Origin: Peromyscus leucopus
Taxonomy: Eukaryota > Chordata > Mammalia > Rodentia > Cricetidae
Direction: 5' to 3'
Length of the DNA stretch: 64,000 bases
Assembly (NCBI RefSeq): GCF_004664715.2
Contig: NC_051070.1
Span: forward strand, 75,624,231 to 75,688,230
The notes under the pieces were generated by a model. The model was not told the origin of the DNA. It worked only from the letters and a program-made list of their open reading frames with translations, and searched no databases. Of the stretch, positions 1 to 9,758 are shown in pieces. Made by a program: the position numbers and the translations under genes. Position 1 is the stretch's first letter. Every line of letters begins with the position of its first letter.

Positions 1-296
1 TTTATTTCCTCTTTAATGGAGTTTTTCATTTCCTCTTTAAGGGAAGTTTTTATTTCCTCTTTAAGGGAGTTTTTTATTTCCTCTTTAAGGAAAGTTTTTA
101 TTTCCTCTTTAAGGTAGTTTTTCAATTCCTCTTTAAGGAAAGTTTTTATTTCCTCATTGAGGGAATGTTTTATTTCTTCTTTAAGGGCCTCTATCATCTT
201 CTTAATGTCATTTTTAGGGTTGATTTCTTCTGTTTCTTCTGTCATGGTATGTTTAGGTCTTGCAGGTGTAGAATCACTAGGTTCTGATGTTGCCAT
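1..296 (-). CDS. L1 retrotransposon ORF1, N-terminal part (runs off window)
   Basis: The minus strand reads open from an ATG at 296-294 down to the window edge, 98 codons without a stop. I take it as the start of L1 ORF1, which encodes the RNA-binding, trimer-forming chaperone of the L1 ribonucleoprotein. The first 38 or so residues are polar and acidic with Ser/Thr/Pro (it opens MATSEPSDSTPARPK). Then comes a run of Lys/Glu-rich octapeptides of the form KEE-I-K-x-x-L, seven complete and an eighth cut by the edge, encoded by a 24-bp tandem repeat. This matches the place where ORF1 proteins begin their coiled coil. The assignment rests on position just downstream of a rodent-type L1 5'UTR and on the coiled-coil character. 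The RRM and C-terminal domains lie outside the window, so intactness of the whole frame is unknown. Confidence 0.7.
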   Translation of the reverse strand, partial: MATSEPSDSTPARPKHTMTEETEEINPKNDIKKMIEALKEEIKHSLNEEIKTFLKEELKNYLKEEIKTFLKEEIKNSLKEEIKTSLKEEMKNSIKEEI

Positions 297-839
297 ATAG
301 GTCTTTATGTTGTTGCCTGTATTTTTGCACTGGCGTCTACTCATCTCTTCCTCTGTGAGGTGCAGGTGGTGTCTGTGTCTGAGAGTGCCTCTCTTGTTCT
401 AATTTTTAGTCTTGGTTTAGTAGTGGTTCTTGGTTAAATTGGTGCTATTGGGCTATTTCTTCAGGGGCAGCTGATTTCGATCGGTGAATTATATACTTAT
501 GATTCTGGTGATCTGGTTTGGTGTCTGGGTAGCGCCTTCTTCTGTGTTCCCAGGTCACGTTTTGTTCATTTGTCAACTCCTCAGCTGATCTTGATTCCTC
601 AGACTTTAAACTGTAGGCATCTGAATCCTCTCACAGATGGGTTTCAGCTGAGCAGGGTAGTCTCACCAACACCTCCAAATTGTTGGGTTTCACAGGATCA
701 GCAGCTGGGCCCTGGGTTGTTCTCAGACGGAGTGTTCAGATTCGTTCTGGTTCTGACCCACCGAGATAGCTTCTTCCCCAGATGTTGGGGTTAGGGGCGT
801 CCCTGTTCCAAGCTGTGTCTGCTTGTCTCCGTCCCTGGG

Positions 840-2041
840 CCTGTTTACCTCTGAAGTCCGCCACCGGGCCTGTATGTCCCTGTCAGCTGCCGCTGGGCTT
901 GTCTGCCTCTGGAGGCCGCCACCGGGCCTGAATGTCTCTGCAGACTGCAGCCGGGACTGAATGTCCCTGTCGGCTGCTGCCGCCGGGCCTGAATGTCCCT
1001 GTCGGCCGCTGCCGCCGGGTCCGTTTACCTCAGCAGGCCGCCGCTGGGCCCGTCTACCTCTGTGGGCTGCCGCTGGGCCTGAATGTCTCTGCCGGCTGTC
1101 ACCGGGTCTGAGTATCCCTGTCGGCTGCCACCGCTGGGCCCGTCTACCTCCACGGGCCCCCGCCGCAGGCCTACCTGCGTCTGCTTGTCTCTGCCGCCGG
1201 GCCTGTCTACCTCTGTGGGCCGCCGCTGGGCCTGAATGTCTCTGCCGGCTGCCACCGGGCCTGAATATCCCTGTCGGCCGCTGCCGCCGGGCCCGTTTAC
1301 CTCAGAGGGCTGCTGCTGGGCCCGTCTACCTCCACAGGCCGCCGCAGGCCTACCTGCGTCTGCTTGTCTCTGCCGCCGGGCCTGTGTACCTCTGTGGGTC
1401 GCCGCTGGGCCTGAATGTCTCTGCCGGCTGCCGCCGGGCCTGAATGTCCCTGTCGGCTGCTGCCGCCGGGTCCGTTTACCTCAGCAGGCCGCCGCTGGGC
1501 CCGTCTACCTCTGTGGGCTGCCGCTGGGCCTGAATGTCTCTGCCGGCTGCCACCGGGTCTGAGTATTCCTGTCGGCTGCCACCGCTGGGCCCGTCTACCT
1601 CCACGGGCCCCCGCCGCAGGCCTACCTGCGTCTGCTTGTCTCTGCCGCCGGGCCTGTCTACCTCTGTGGGCCACCGCTGGGCCTGAATGTCTCTGCCGGC
1701 TGCCGCCGGGCCTGAATATCCCTGTCGGCCGCTGCCGCCGGGCCCGTTTACCTCAGAGGGCTGCTGCTGGGCCCGTCTACCTCCACAGGCCGCCGCAGGC
1801 CTACCTGCGTCTGCTTGTCTCTGCCGCCGGGCCTGTGTACCTCTGTGGGCCGCCGCTGGGCCTGAATGTCTCTGCCGGCTGCCGCCGGGCCTGAATGTCC
1901 CTGTCGGCTGCTGCCGCCGGGTCCGTTTACCTCAGCAGGCCGCCGCTGGGCCCGTCTACCTCTGTGGGCTGCCGCTGGGCCTGAATGTCTCTGCCGGCTG
2001 CCGCCGGGTCTGAGTATCCCTGTCGGCTGCCACCGCTGGGC
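840..2041 (-). promoter_or_regulatory. L1 promoter: GC-rich tandem monomer array, 451-bp higher-order period
   Basis: The phrase CCTGAATGTCTCTGCCGG (plus strand) recurs at about 1079, 1231, 1410, 1529, 1682, 1861 and 1980, giving spacings 152, 179, 119, 153, 179, 119. The pattern therefore repeats as a 451-bp higher-order unit (119+153+179), about 2.4 copies, with only a few substitutions between copies. It is CpG-rich and ends sharply at 2041. By analogy with mouse L1 monomers this is the promoter that drives minus-strand transcription. The open frames across it on both strands are by-products of the GC-rich repeat. Confidence 0.7.
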
Positions 2042-2345
2042 CCCCCAAACCCATTCTTAAGACATGAAAACACAAGAAAAAGACTCATGTCATCATCCAG
2101 AGGAGTGCTTACTGGAAAGCGTTTAGCAAGGTAGAGCTGGAAATGCTATGGGGGACCAGGACACAGAAGGTTCATTATGTCCAGACTGAGATCAAGCTTT
2201 TTGCATTCCATGCATTCTTTTTTCTTTTTGTTCTCAATTTAACCCTTACAGTTAGTGGATATCGTCAAACCTGAAAACATGGCAGTGCACTGTTCTTAAA
2301 GAAAGCTATGTTTCAGATTCTGGAGCCCCTAATCTTTTTAGAGAC
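2042..2345. other. Single-copy DNA, nothing recognised
   Basis: Flank between the L1 5' end and an MT LTR. It has T-rich runs but no frame or repeat that I can support. Confidence 0.4.
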
Positions 2346-2697
2346 TGTGGTAGTCTGAATGTAATTGCCCCCCATACATTTATAGGGAGTGACATTATTA
2401 GGAGGTGTGGCTTTGTTGGAGTAGATGTAGCCTTGTTGGAGGAAGTATGTTGCTGTGGGGGCAAGCTTTGAGGTTTCCTAAGCTCAGGATACCACCCAGT
2501 GTCTCAGTTCACTTCCTGTTGCCTTCTGATTGATTTGTAGCCAGCACCATGTCTGCCTGCATGCCATCATGTCCCACCCTGGTGATAATGGATGACACCT
2601 CTGAAACTGTAATCTAGTCCCAATTAAATCCTTTGCTTTATAAGAGTTGCCATGGTCATGGCGTCTCTTCATAGCAGTAGAAACCCTAGCAAAGACA
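2346..2697 (+). mobile_element. MT-type MaLR solo LTR with 5-bp target duplication
   Basis: The LTR starts TGTGGTAGTCTGAATG and ends AAACCCTAGCAAAGACA, as MT-class ERVL-MaLR LTRs do. The middle carries the typical 'tggaggaagtatgt' and 'cctctgaaactgtaa' words and an AATTAAA polyadenylation-like site near 2624. GAGAC flanks it on both sides (2341-2345 and 2698-2702), the 5-bp duplication expected of ERVL-type integration. There is no internal region, so it is a solo LTR. Confidence 0.8.
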
Positions 2698-2885
2698 GAG
2701 ACCACCTTTCCCTGCCAGTTCACAGCTGGAAGGTAGAGCTGACCTTCATCAAAGAGCCTCATGGGAGTAGGCAGTGAGGATATTAAGCCAATCTGCTGGG
2801 TCGGTAGTGCTGTGGGAATCCCCATGACAAGAAGACTGGTGTGTCTTCTTCTCATTAGTGGGAGTTCTGGCTCTTTAAACTGATA

Positions 2886-3058
2886 CAGGGGCCGGGAAGA
2901 TGACTCAGCAGGTATATGATGAGCTGGGTGGTCCCCACATAGTGGAAGGAGAGAACTGATTCCTGCAAGTTGTCCTCTGACTTCTCTGTTCATGCCATAC
3001 ATGCCACACAGTAAATAAATAAATGTTTAAAAAGTTTAAACTTGATATGGAAAAAAAA
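2886..3058 (+). mobile_element. B2-superfamily SINE (B3/RSINE-like)
   Basis: It begins GGGCCGGGAAGATGACTCAGCAGG (tRNA-like box A region), has 'tggaaggagagaactgattcctgcaagttgtcctctgac' in the middle, and ends in TAAATAAATAAATG and an A-rich tail. Confidence 0.75.
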
Positions 3059-4540
3059 TAAGGCAGTGTCCACTTAGTATTAAGATGGAAACATCTGGTA
3101 AAAGGTGAACAGTGTAGCAGATGAAGTTCATATCTGCTGTAGGCTGCAGGAATGCTAAGTCCTATGGGATACCATTGAAATAACCAAGATCCGGATTAAA
3201 AGTGGTCTTCCCGCTTTAAATGATTTAACTAAGAAAAAATCCCATACAGATATACCCAGCCGTTTGTGTTTTAAGTAATTCCAGTTGTAGTAAAGTTGCC
3301 AACCAAGAATGGCCATCACACTCAGTGATGGTTCTCGAGAAGCACCCACCTTTACCCAACAGCCCACGTCATAGCTTCCAGCATTCCCTGGGTGTCTCTG
3401 AACTGTGATCCCGTCCCTCTTTTCGTCTACCATGGTGAACAGTGATGATACCCCTGATATGCTGAAGCTGGTCTGCAGACCCTTTAACTGTAGCATGGGC
3501 TGCAGCCCCCCCTTTTTTTCTAGCCTAACATAAAGAACTTTTTCTTCCCCCACTAGTGAAAAAAAATATGGAAACTGCTGTTTTTAAATCATCTGTTGTT
3601 TTTTTTTAAAGGTGTTAAGCCCATTTCTGCTGGGTGCATAAACTATAAAATTCAAATTTTTCTATGTGAAGTATTGCCTTATTTGGTAGAGAATAAAGAA
3701 CAGAGAACCTGTATTCTATATAAATGCTATTTTAAAATACCATTAAGTCTAATATTTAGCTATAAAATTGGTGACTATTTAGAAAAGCCCTGGTATTTAT
3801 CTGTGCAGGTTTAATCAGGAGAAAATACGTGCAGATGCACCATTTCCTCTATTTTTTCCCCTCTGTGTCTCAAAATGACTAATAGTTATTTTTGATTCCC
3901 GCTTCTTCACGCTCCTCCTTCTCTCCGATTGCCTGGCTGGCTCTGCTCCACAGTGTCAGGACGAGGAAAATGGGTTCTCTCATTCCCTTCGAGCATGTTT
4001 GGAATAACAGTGAAACCGTTTCCTGACCTTACATTTTTCTTGTATTTCTACCTCTTGTTCTTTGTTTCTAATGACAATTGACATTTTTTTTTTTAATACA
4101 GTTCATTCTCTATATCAAAACACTACCAGTCCCTGCTCTTGCTGAGTGGAAAACTCTTTCACTTTGATAATTACACTCAGCAAATGTTTAGCAATGTGTT
4201 CAGAGTGGACATATGACCTTTAACAAGAAGCTGGCAAGGGGATAAAGTTGGTGCCCTGAAATGCCCAGCCTTGCCCTTAGTAGCTGCTCAAGTTTAGCTC
4301 TGCATACTTCAGAAAGAGGTAGCATCTCCCACAGAGATTGCCATGGATGATGGACAGGGTGTTCCTCTGAAGAAAGCCCATCCAAAATTATCTGGAAATA
4401 GTCGATGTTTTTTTCCTCTCAGGAATGCTATCGGCTTTCATAGAAGAATCACTAATCAGGTAATTTTCTTCATTTTGGCAACACACCAGCTATCCACAAA
4501 TGGCATGTGCAGAGGAATACACAGCTTGATAAACGGAATG
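3059..4540. other. Single-copy DNA, nothing recognised
   Basis: No host exon or recognisable repeat seen beyond short A/T runs (for example the T-run near 4086). The open frames here lack any family resemblance. Confidence 0.4.
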
Positions 4541-4544
4541 TTAT

Positions 4545-4640
4545 AGTTACTATTTTTGTTTACTTATGTAGCTCAGGCTAGCATCGAACTCTTGATATCC
4601 TCACCACACCCTGGGATTATAAGCATAGCCAGCTACTATT
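4545..4640 (-). mobile_element. Degraded B1/7SL-like SINE fragment
   Basis: The plus strand reads '...gtagctcaggctagcatcgaactcttgatatcctc...ctgggattataagc', an antisense B1-like core with many changes. Confidence 0.5.
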
Positions 4641-4644
4641 TTTA

Positions 4645-5224
4645 ATCTTTTCCAGTTTTGGGGGAGGACAGCCACACATGAACAAACAAGTAAAATGAGC
4701 ACCATAGTCCACATCCTTAGTCCTGGAAGGGTCTGGGGCCTTCACAGTCTGACATTTAAATCAAACTCTAGGGTTGTTATTCAGCCTCCTACAATTCCAG
4801 GCAAAGAAATCTTCTTACTAGGGACCAAGAAGACAGATATCAAACTACTAACTTTGTTCTCCCAGATGTTGGATGGTGACCCTGCTTGAGAAGAGTCTGA
4901 ACTAGGTCTTCTTATGCTTTCCCTGAGTGGAACCTGAGTAGCCTTTCTATAGAATGAATGGTCTGCCCCCAAAGAAGCTAGCATGATGTGAGTACTCTGC
5001 TACATGGAGCAGGAGTGGGGGGAAAAGAATGCTTTGAGGTCAACTGGCCCAGTGAGAGCAAGGCTAGCCATCAGAATCAATGACCAAATTCTAGTGTCAG
5101 AAGCTGGCCCCATCTCCTCACCTGAGAAGAAAAAGAGACACACCATCCTCTAAGTCTTCCTTCTCTCATAGGTGACTGGAACTTCTCCACATAGAAATGC
5201 ACCACTATTGTTTCTTCCTACATC
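4645..5224. other. Single-copy DNA, nothing recognised
   Basis: No recognised repeat, RNA gene or exon. Confidence 0.35.
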
Positions 5225-5353
5225 AACTTTCTAAGGCTCTAGTCACAAGGTGCTCCAAATTGGTGGCTTTCCCAACATGAGTTTACTGTCTCATAATGCT
5301 GGAATGTCTCATAATGTCTCATAATCAGACTGGAAGACTGAATGTTAGGTATC
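5225..5353 (-). mobile_element. Ancient MaLR-type LTR, piece 1 (split by later insertions)
   Basis: It reads 'tttctaaggctctagtcacaaggtgctccaaattggtggctt', matching the antisense start of an old eutherian MaLR-type LTR (MLT/MST class; exact subfamily not resolved). The alignment is broken at 5353 and resumes across 7091-7096 and 7447-7690. A triple 'tgtctcataa' stutter lies at about 5285-5325. Confidence 0.55.
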
Positions 5354-5705
5354 TGTAGCTCAAGTTTTTCTATGTCCCGCCTGGTCCATAGCCACTCAGA
5401 CCCAAGTAAACACACAGAGGCTTATATTAATTAAAACTGCTTGGCCATTAGCTCAGGCTAACTACTGACTAGCTCTTACACTTAAACTCAGCCCATTTCT
5501 GTTAGTCTATGTGTCGCCATGTGTTCCTTGGCTTTACCTGTGTGCCATTACATGCTGTACCCTGGACAGCAGGCTGGCGTCTCCTGACTCAGCCTTCCTC
5601 TTCCTAGAATTCTCCTTGTCTGTTTATCTCACTTATACTTCCTGCTTGACTACTGGCCAATCAGCATTTTATTAAACCAGTGTACAAAAGCATTATTCCA
5701 CAGCA
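5354..5705 (-). mobile_element. RMER17-like ERV LTR (3' LTR of a minus-strand element)
   Basis: The reverse complement starts TGCTGTGGAATAATGC and ends ACTTGAGCTACA. It shares with the other LTRs here an AATAAAATGCTGATTGGCCAGTAG block and a GTTTACTTGGGTCTGAG end. Just upstream on the minus strand lies a purine-rich AGTAGAAAATGGGAAA, a good polypurine tract, so this is a 3' LTR with internal sequence at higher coordinates. Confidence 0.75.
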
Positions 5706-6288
5706 TTTCCCATTTTCTACTTAATTAAAAAGGAAAGTTTTTACTTTAACATAGTAAAATTATATATAACAAAACAATTATCAAGCAAGAATTATAGTTA
5801 CAATATTGAGTCTGTATTTTGTAAAATTAAAGAAAATATTTTATCTATACTATATTTTTGAGTCTAAAGTTTTATATCCAGTTTATCTTTTATCATAACC
5901 AAGGAAAATTATCTAGTCTTCAACCACATCAAAGACCTCAAAAGTATACAATAGTACCTAAGTAAACAGGAAGAGCATTGTAAGCAACTTCCATGAATCT
6001 AGAATGATAGAGAGAGCTGCCTACCTGGACAGTCATTCGAAGTTCCTCTGTAATGTTGGGGCATCCATCGTCAGCCCATAGGCCTAGTCTCTCAGTCATT
6101 TTTTTTCCCTGTGTCCTGTAGAATGTATGGCAGTTACAGCTTCCTAGTTGTTTCTCTCAGGCCAGCCACAGCCTGAGGGCTTGAGCTACTCTATGGCAGG
6201 TTCATAGAGTGTGGGATTGACCTGCAGCATGGCGGGAAAGAGGCATCTCCAAGTCACACAATTGTGACAGATGTAGCTTTTGCTAGTA

Positions 6289-6331
<43 letters not shown>

Positions 6332-7084
6332 CTTTTGGGCTACACATTACTGGATGGAAGCATAGACCCCCTGCTTCCCAGAGTCAGCAGTGAGCATGGT
6401 TCCCACAGCTGGTGGTAAATGTAGTTCTGCCATGTTTGGAAGCTGAGGTGGGCGAAGCCAGCAGCCAAAGCTACCATTTCAGTCCTAGGCACTGCAGTTT
6501 AAAGCAATAGATTCACAATAAGGCATATTCAGATGGAATAAGACTTTAAATGGTTTACAGTATGTGTAAAATGTATATAGGCTTGGAAGAGAGAAGAAAA
6601 TGAATATAGACAGTTATACTAAGAAATAGTTTTAAAAATAAAGTCTTTAAAGAGACAGTAAAGGTAATATAAAAAATAAGCCACGTAAAGATGGCTATTA
6701 CACAGAGAATCTGGATTGTGTTGTCTTGGATATTTTTATTTGATTGTAAAGGCTGCTCAGTTAAACCAATATGTATATTTTAAAGGTATCTTGATTTCAA
6801 AATCTATGTCAAAGGATATGTTGCTTTGGAAAAGAGGTTCTGCTTTTCTTTCCACAGAAGATGAGAACCTGTGGATTGCTTCCAGGCTAACATGGTTTGA
6901 TCAGCCAAGCCCCCGTGAAAGGTCTCCGATGACACCATGACCCAGATGATTCAACATCCAGAATGGCTTCAAGGCAATTTTCTCAGACAATGCAGCCTCA
7001 CAGACTATTCCAGTCAGGACTGAACTATAATTCTTAATTTTCTCAGGATCCCCATGAGACTACCAGCACCCCTTATCAGCAGGA
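5706..7084 (-). mobile_element. Internal region of a non-coding ERV element
   Basis: AT-rich DNA without a long frame lies between the polypurine tract at the 3' LTR and a second copy of the 6-bp target site (GGTATC at 7085-7090; first copy at 5348-5353). The boundary agrees with the interruption of the older LTR. No 5' LTR is recognisable at the 7084 end. The element is therefore defined by duplication, polypurine tract and 3' LTR only. It contains the GA microsatellite at 6290-6327. Family naming is not certain. Confidence 0.5.
6290..6327. repeat. (GA)n microsatellite
   Basis: Uninterrupted GA dinucleotides, about 19 units, ending in GCGCGC. Confidence 0.95.
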
Positions 7085-7096
7085 GGTATCGACGTG

Positions 7097-7440
7097 TGTA
7101 TTAGTTGCTTTTCTGTTGCTGTGATAAAACGTGATCAAGGCAACTTAAGGAAAATAGAGTTTATTTGAGCTTATGGCTCCAGAGGGTTGAAGTCCACAGT
7201 GTCAGGATAGTGTGGCCACAGCCGGAGCAGTAGCTGAGAGCTTTCGTCCTGGGAGAGAAGAATGAAGTAGAGAGCATGAGCACTGGGAATGGCACCAGTC
7301 TTGGAAACATCAAAGCCCATGCCTAGTAACACATTTCCCCCAACAAGGCCCACACCTCCTAAACCTCATCCAAACAGCACCACCAACTAGAGGTCAAATG
7401 TTTAAATATATGAGTCTATAGGGGACCTTATCATTTAACA
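7097..7440 (-). mobile_element. MT/MTE-type MaLR LTR, antisense
   Basis: The reverse complement starts TGTTAAATGATAAGGTCCCC and ends CAACAGAAAAGCAACTAATACA, with 'aggaggtgtgggccttgttgg' inside, as in MT-class LTRs. It sits inside the older MaLR-type LTR, right beside the ERV insertion. No exact 5-bp duplication is visible. Confidence 0.65.
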
Positions 7441-7446
7441 CCCCCC

Positions 7447-7690
7447 CACACACACAATGTGACTGGTTTGTTCTGTGGGTATAGGGTCTACATTTCTCCT
7501 GACTTGTAGATGTCTCTCTCCAGCTCCTCACATTGTCTCCCCCTCCCCAACTGCCCACCTCTCTGTCCCAATTTCCTCTTTCATAGGGGCGCCATTCATT
7601 AATGGAGCGGAGCCTGCTTTAAGGGCCTCGTTTAAATTTGAGCGTGTCTGTAAAGATTTAATCTCCAAATAACGTCCCCCTAGGTGTGGT
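7447..7690 (-). mobile_element. Ancient MaLR-type LTR, piece 2
   Basis: It contains 'gacttgtagatgtctctctccagctcctcacattgtct', 'ctgtcccaatttcctctttcata' and 'gtctgtaaagatttaatctccaaata', in the order expected for the rest of the LTR begun at 5225. Confidence 0.55.
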
Positions 7691-7699
7691 TTCTTTCTT

Positions 7700-8520
7700 G
7701 AGTCGAGTGTTGAAAGAAAAGCTGGCTTAATAAACATAGCAATTTATCAGCTTGCAGAGCCCCAGCCAGACAGCAAAATGTCTCACTCCAATGTATGTGT
7801 GCTCTTTGGAAAGCGCCACTTGTGGTAGACAGCTCAGCCAGGCTCCTCCAATGGCTGCTAATTATGAACAAGGCTTTGGGAGAAGAAAATTCACAGCTTC
7901 TTGACTGCTTCTGGGCCCTGCCCCTCAAAGAGAGCCTCTAGCAGGAACACGATAAACAGGCTCATTTGCACATGTTCCCTGTCAGGATGGTTCAGTGATC
8001 CAGAGCTCCTGTCTCCAAATATTTACAAAGTACTATTTATCAGAGAGGGAGGGAATGCTTCTGCTCTGCAATGTCAGGCATATGGTAGCAGCATGAAGTA
8101 GAAGATAAATTGTGTGGGGCGTTTCCAATTGGATTTAATGCCAGCTGTAATTATTTTTAATCAGATGGAGAGTTCCCTCGGTGATACCCAACCATCTAAC
8201 ATTGGAAACGAATTATGTCATTTCTCCTCATGGTCTGATGCTGTTTCTACATCAGTCTCCTGGAGCCTTTCAGACTTTAAGGTCCTTCTTTCTATCTATG
8301 AGAATGCCCCATCACATCCCTAAATTCTGGCTGTTGAACACAGGAGATAAATGTAATTATAAAAACTTAGAAAACATTTGTGGCACAGAAATCTTCTTGA
8401 ATGTACATGGAATTTCAACATATTCCTTGAGTCTTTGTTTCTACCACCTTAAAAGGGGAGTCACAATACATCATTAATTAATGGAAAGCAGCCTTGATCT
8501 GCGACATTTAGTGCATTTGG
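7700..8520. other. Repeat-free stretch with homeobox/SOX/FOX-like words; possible conserved element
   Basis: About 0.8 kb without a recognisable repeat. Words include TAATTATTTTTAAT, CTAATTATGAACAAGG, GATAAACAGG and ATTAATTAAT. The short frames look like chance. A regulatory role is inference only. Confidence 0.3.
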
Positions 8521-8628
8521 GTGAGGCTAGAAGAAGGTGAAAAGAGTTATTGTGTGGTAATGACAACATTACACCCACACACACATCTCATCAAAGCAAA
8601 GTATTTCCTAGCCAGCTATGACAATAAC

Positions 8629-8629
8629 A

Positions 8630-8670
<41 letters not shown>

Positions 8671-8671
8671 A
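8629..8671. repeat. (GAT)n microsatellite
   Basis: Fourteen or so GAT/ATG units directly abut a B1 end; the poly-Asp frame read from it is a repeat artefact. Confidence 0.95.
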
Positions 8672-8820
8672 TTCGAGACAAGGTTTCTCCTTATAGCCCT
8701 AGCTGTCTTGGAACTCACTCTGTAGACCAGGCTGGCCTTGAACTCAAAAAGATAAGCCTGCCTCTGCCTCCCAAGTACTGGGATTAAAGGATTGAAGGTG
8801 TGTATCACCACCACCCAGCC
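8672..8820 (-). mobile_element. B1 SINE, antisense
   Basis: It reads 'cgagacaaggtttctcc...gtagaccaggctggccttgaactc...ctgcctcccaagtactgggattaaagg...caccacccagcc'. The GAT repeat sits where the A-tail would be. Confidence 0.9.
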
Positions 8821-8829
8821 TGAAGTTTT

Positions 8830-9500
8830 TTAAATAACTGGTTATTTGATGAATTCACTTGTAAGTATAAAAAAAGAAAAAACAAACAAACAAACAAAAA
8901 ACAAAAAATGACAAATGCCTAGCAATTGAGAAAACAACAAATTCAAAGGGGCAACACAAACCCAACATCATCTGATGCCAAGAGTAATTCCATGGGTTAT
9001 TTGATGTTCAGGCACACAGTTCCCTATACCATTTCCTCATGACCATGCCTTCCAACAAATAACACATTTCACAATTTGCCTTTGCTTAATGAAGAAAGGC
9101 CCCACAGCTTCCCCACATGGAAGCTCACTATAGGTCCTTTAGGTATACGAACCTCTGTCACTAAGCAAAACAAAGTTAAAGACAACAGTGCATAACTCAG
9201 AAAGCCAATGTCCCCAATAACAAGGTTATGATCCTTTCCTTCAGTCAGGTGGCCTATAGTTCTTAGCTCACAGAGATAAAGTAGATCTAATCTAGCTGGT
9301 CAACTGTAATCCTGGATAATAGGGCAACGTGTGATTTTATATTTTTGGCAAATAACTCAGAGGAATGACTGTGTTGGCAACTCTATTACAGAAAGGTCTT
9401 TTTTAGTCTGTCTACTTATTTAGCCTACTTAAATACTTTATGAGAATAATTTGTCAGGGACAGGTTTAAGCATTTAACACATTATAACCATTGAATACTT
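8830..9500. other. Single-copy DNA with a short (AAAC)n tract
   Basis: An AAAC-rich tract lies at about 8876-8909; otherwise nothing recognised. Confidence 0.4.
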
Positions 9501-9504
9501 ACAA

Positions 9505-9620
9505 GCAACTTTTTAGATAAATTTTATTATCATTTCTATTTTATGGAGGAAAAAGAAACTAGAGAGGCCAATTACTTGTCCAAGGTCACAGAAGTAAAGA
9601 TTTGGTAAGATGCTATCTGT
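9505..9620 (-). mobile_element. MIR SINE, antisense
   Basis: It reads 'attatcatttctattttatggagg...aaactagagaggccaattacttgtccaaggtcacagaagtaaa', the reverse complement of the MIR core and 3' part. Confidence 0.65.
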
Positions 9621-9758
9621 CCCAGAAAGGCTCATGGGTCAGAGGTCTGTTCTCTGATGTGGCAAGACGGCAAGACCTTTAGGAATCAGGGCCTGTTGGA
9701 GATCCTTCGTCACTGGTGGCATTCTCTTGAAAAGTTTATGCCTTTTCTCAAGAAATCC

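Larger units (their letters stand above)
1..2041 (-). mobile_element. L1 LINE, 5' end with full promoter region
   Basis: Minus-strand L1. From its 5' end it has a GC-rich tandem promoter array (2041 to about 840), a unique 5'UTR part (about 840-297), then ORF1. The unique 5'UTR includes the phrase 'acccagacaccaaaccaga' (minus strand) and a run rich in AACCAAGA-type words, as I recall for rodent L1s. Presence of the promoter means the copy is not 5'-truncated, as most L1s are. Its 3' end and target-site duplication are off the window, so activity cannot be judged. Confidence 0.75.

Noticed and set aside
961..2060. Overlapping open frames of 76-160 codons on both strands, rich in Pro, Gly, Cys, Arg
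   Set aside because: They are the same GC-rich L1 promoter units translated in different frames; the frames repeat with the 451-bp period and have no start context or homology.
5706..7084. Possible host exon or ERV gag/pol
   Set aside because: No long frame on either strand and none of the retroviral enzyme motifs are visible; kept as non-coding ERV internal sequence.
8521..8814. Frames with poly-Asp or poly-Ile runs
   Set aside because: Translations of the (GAT)n microsatellite and adjoining B1.
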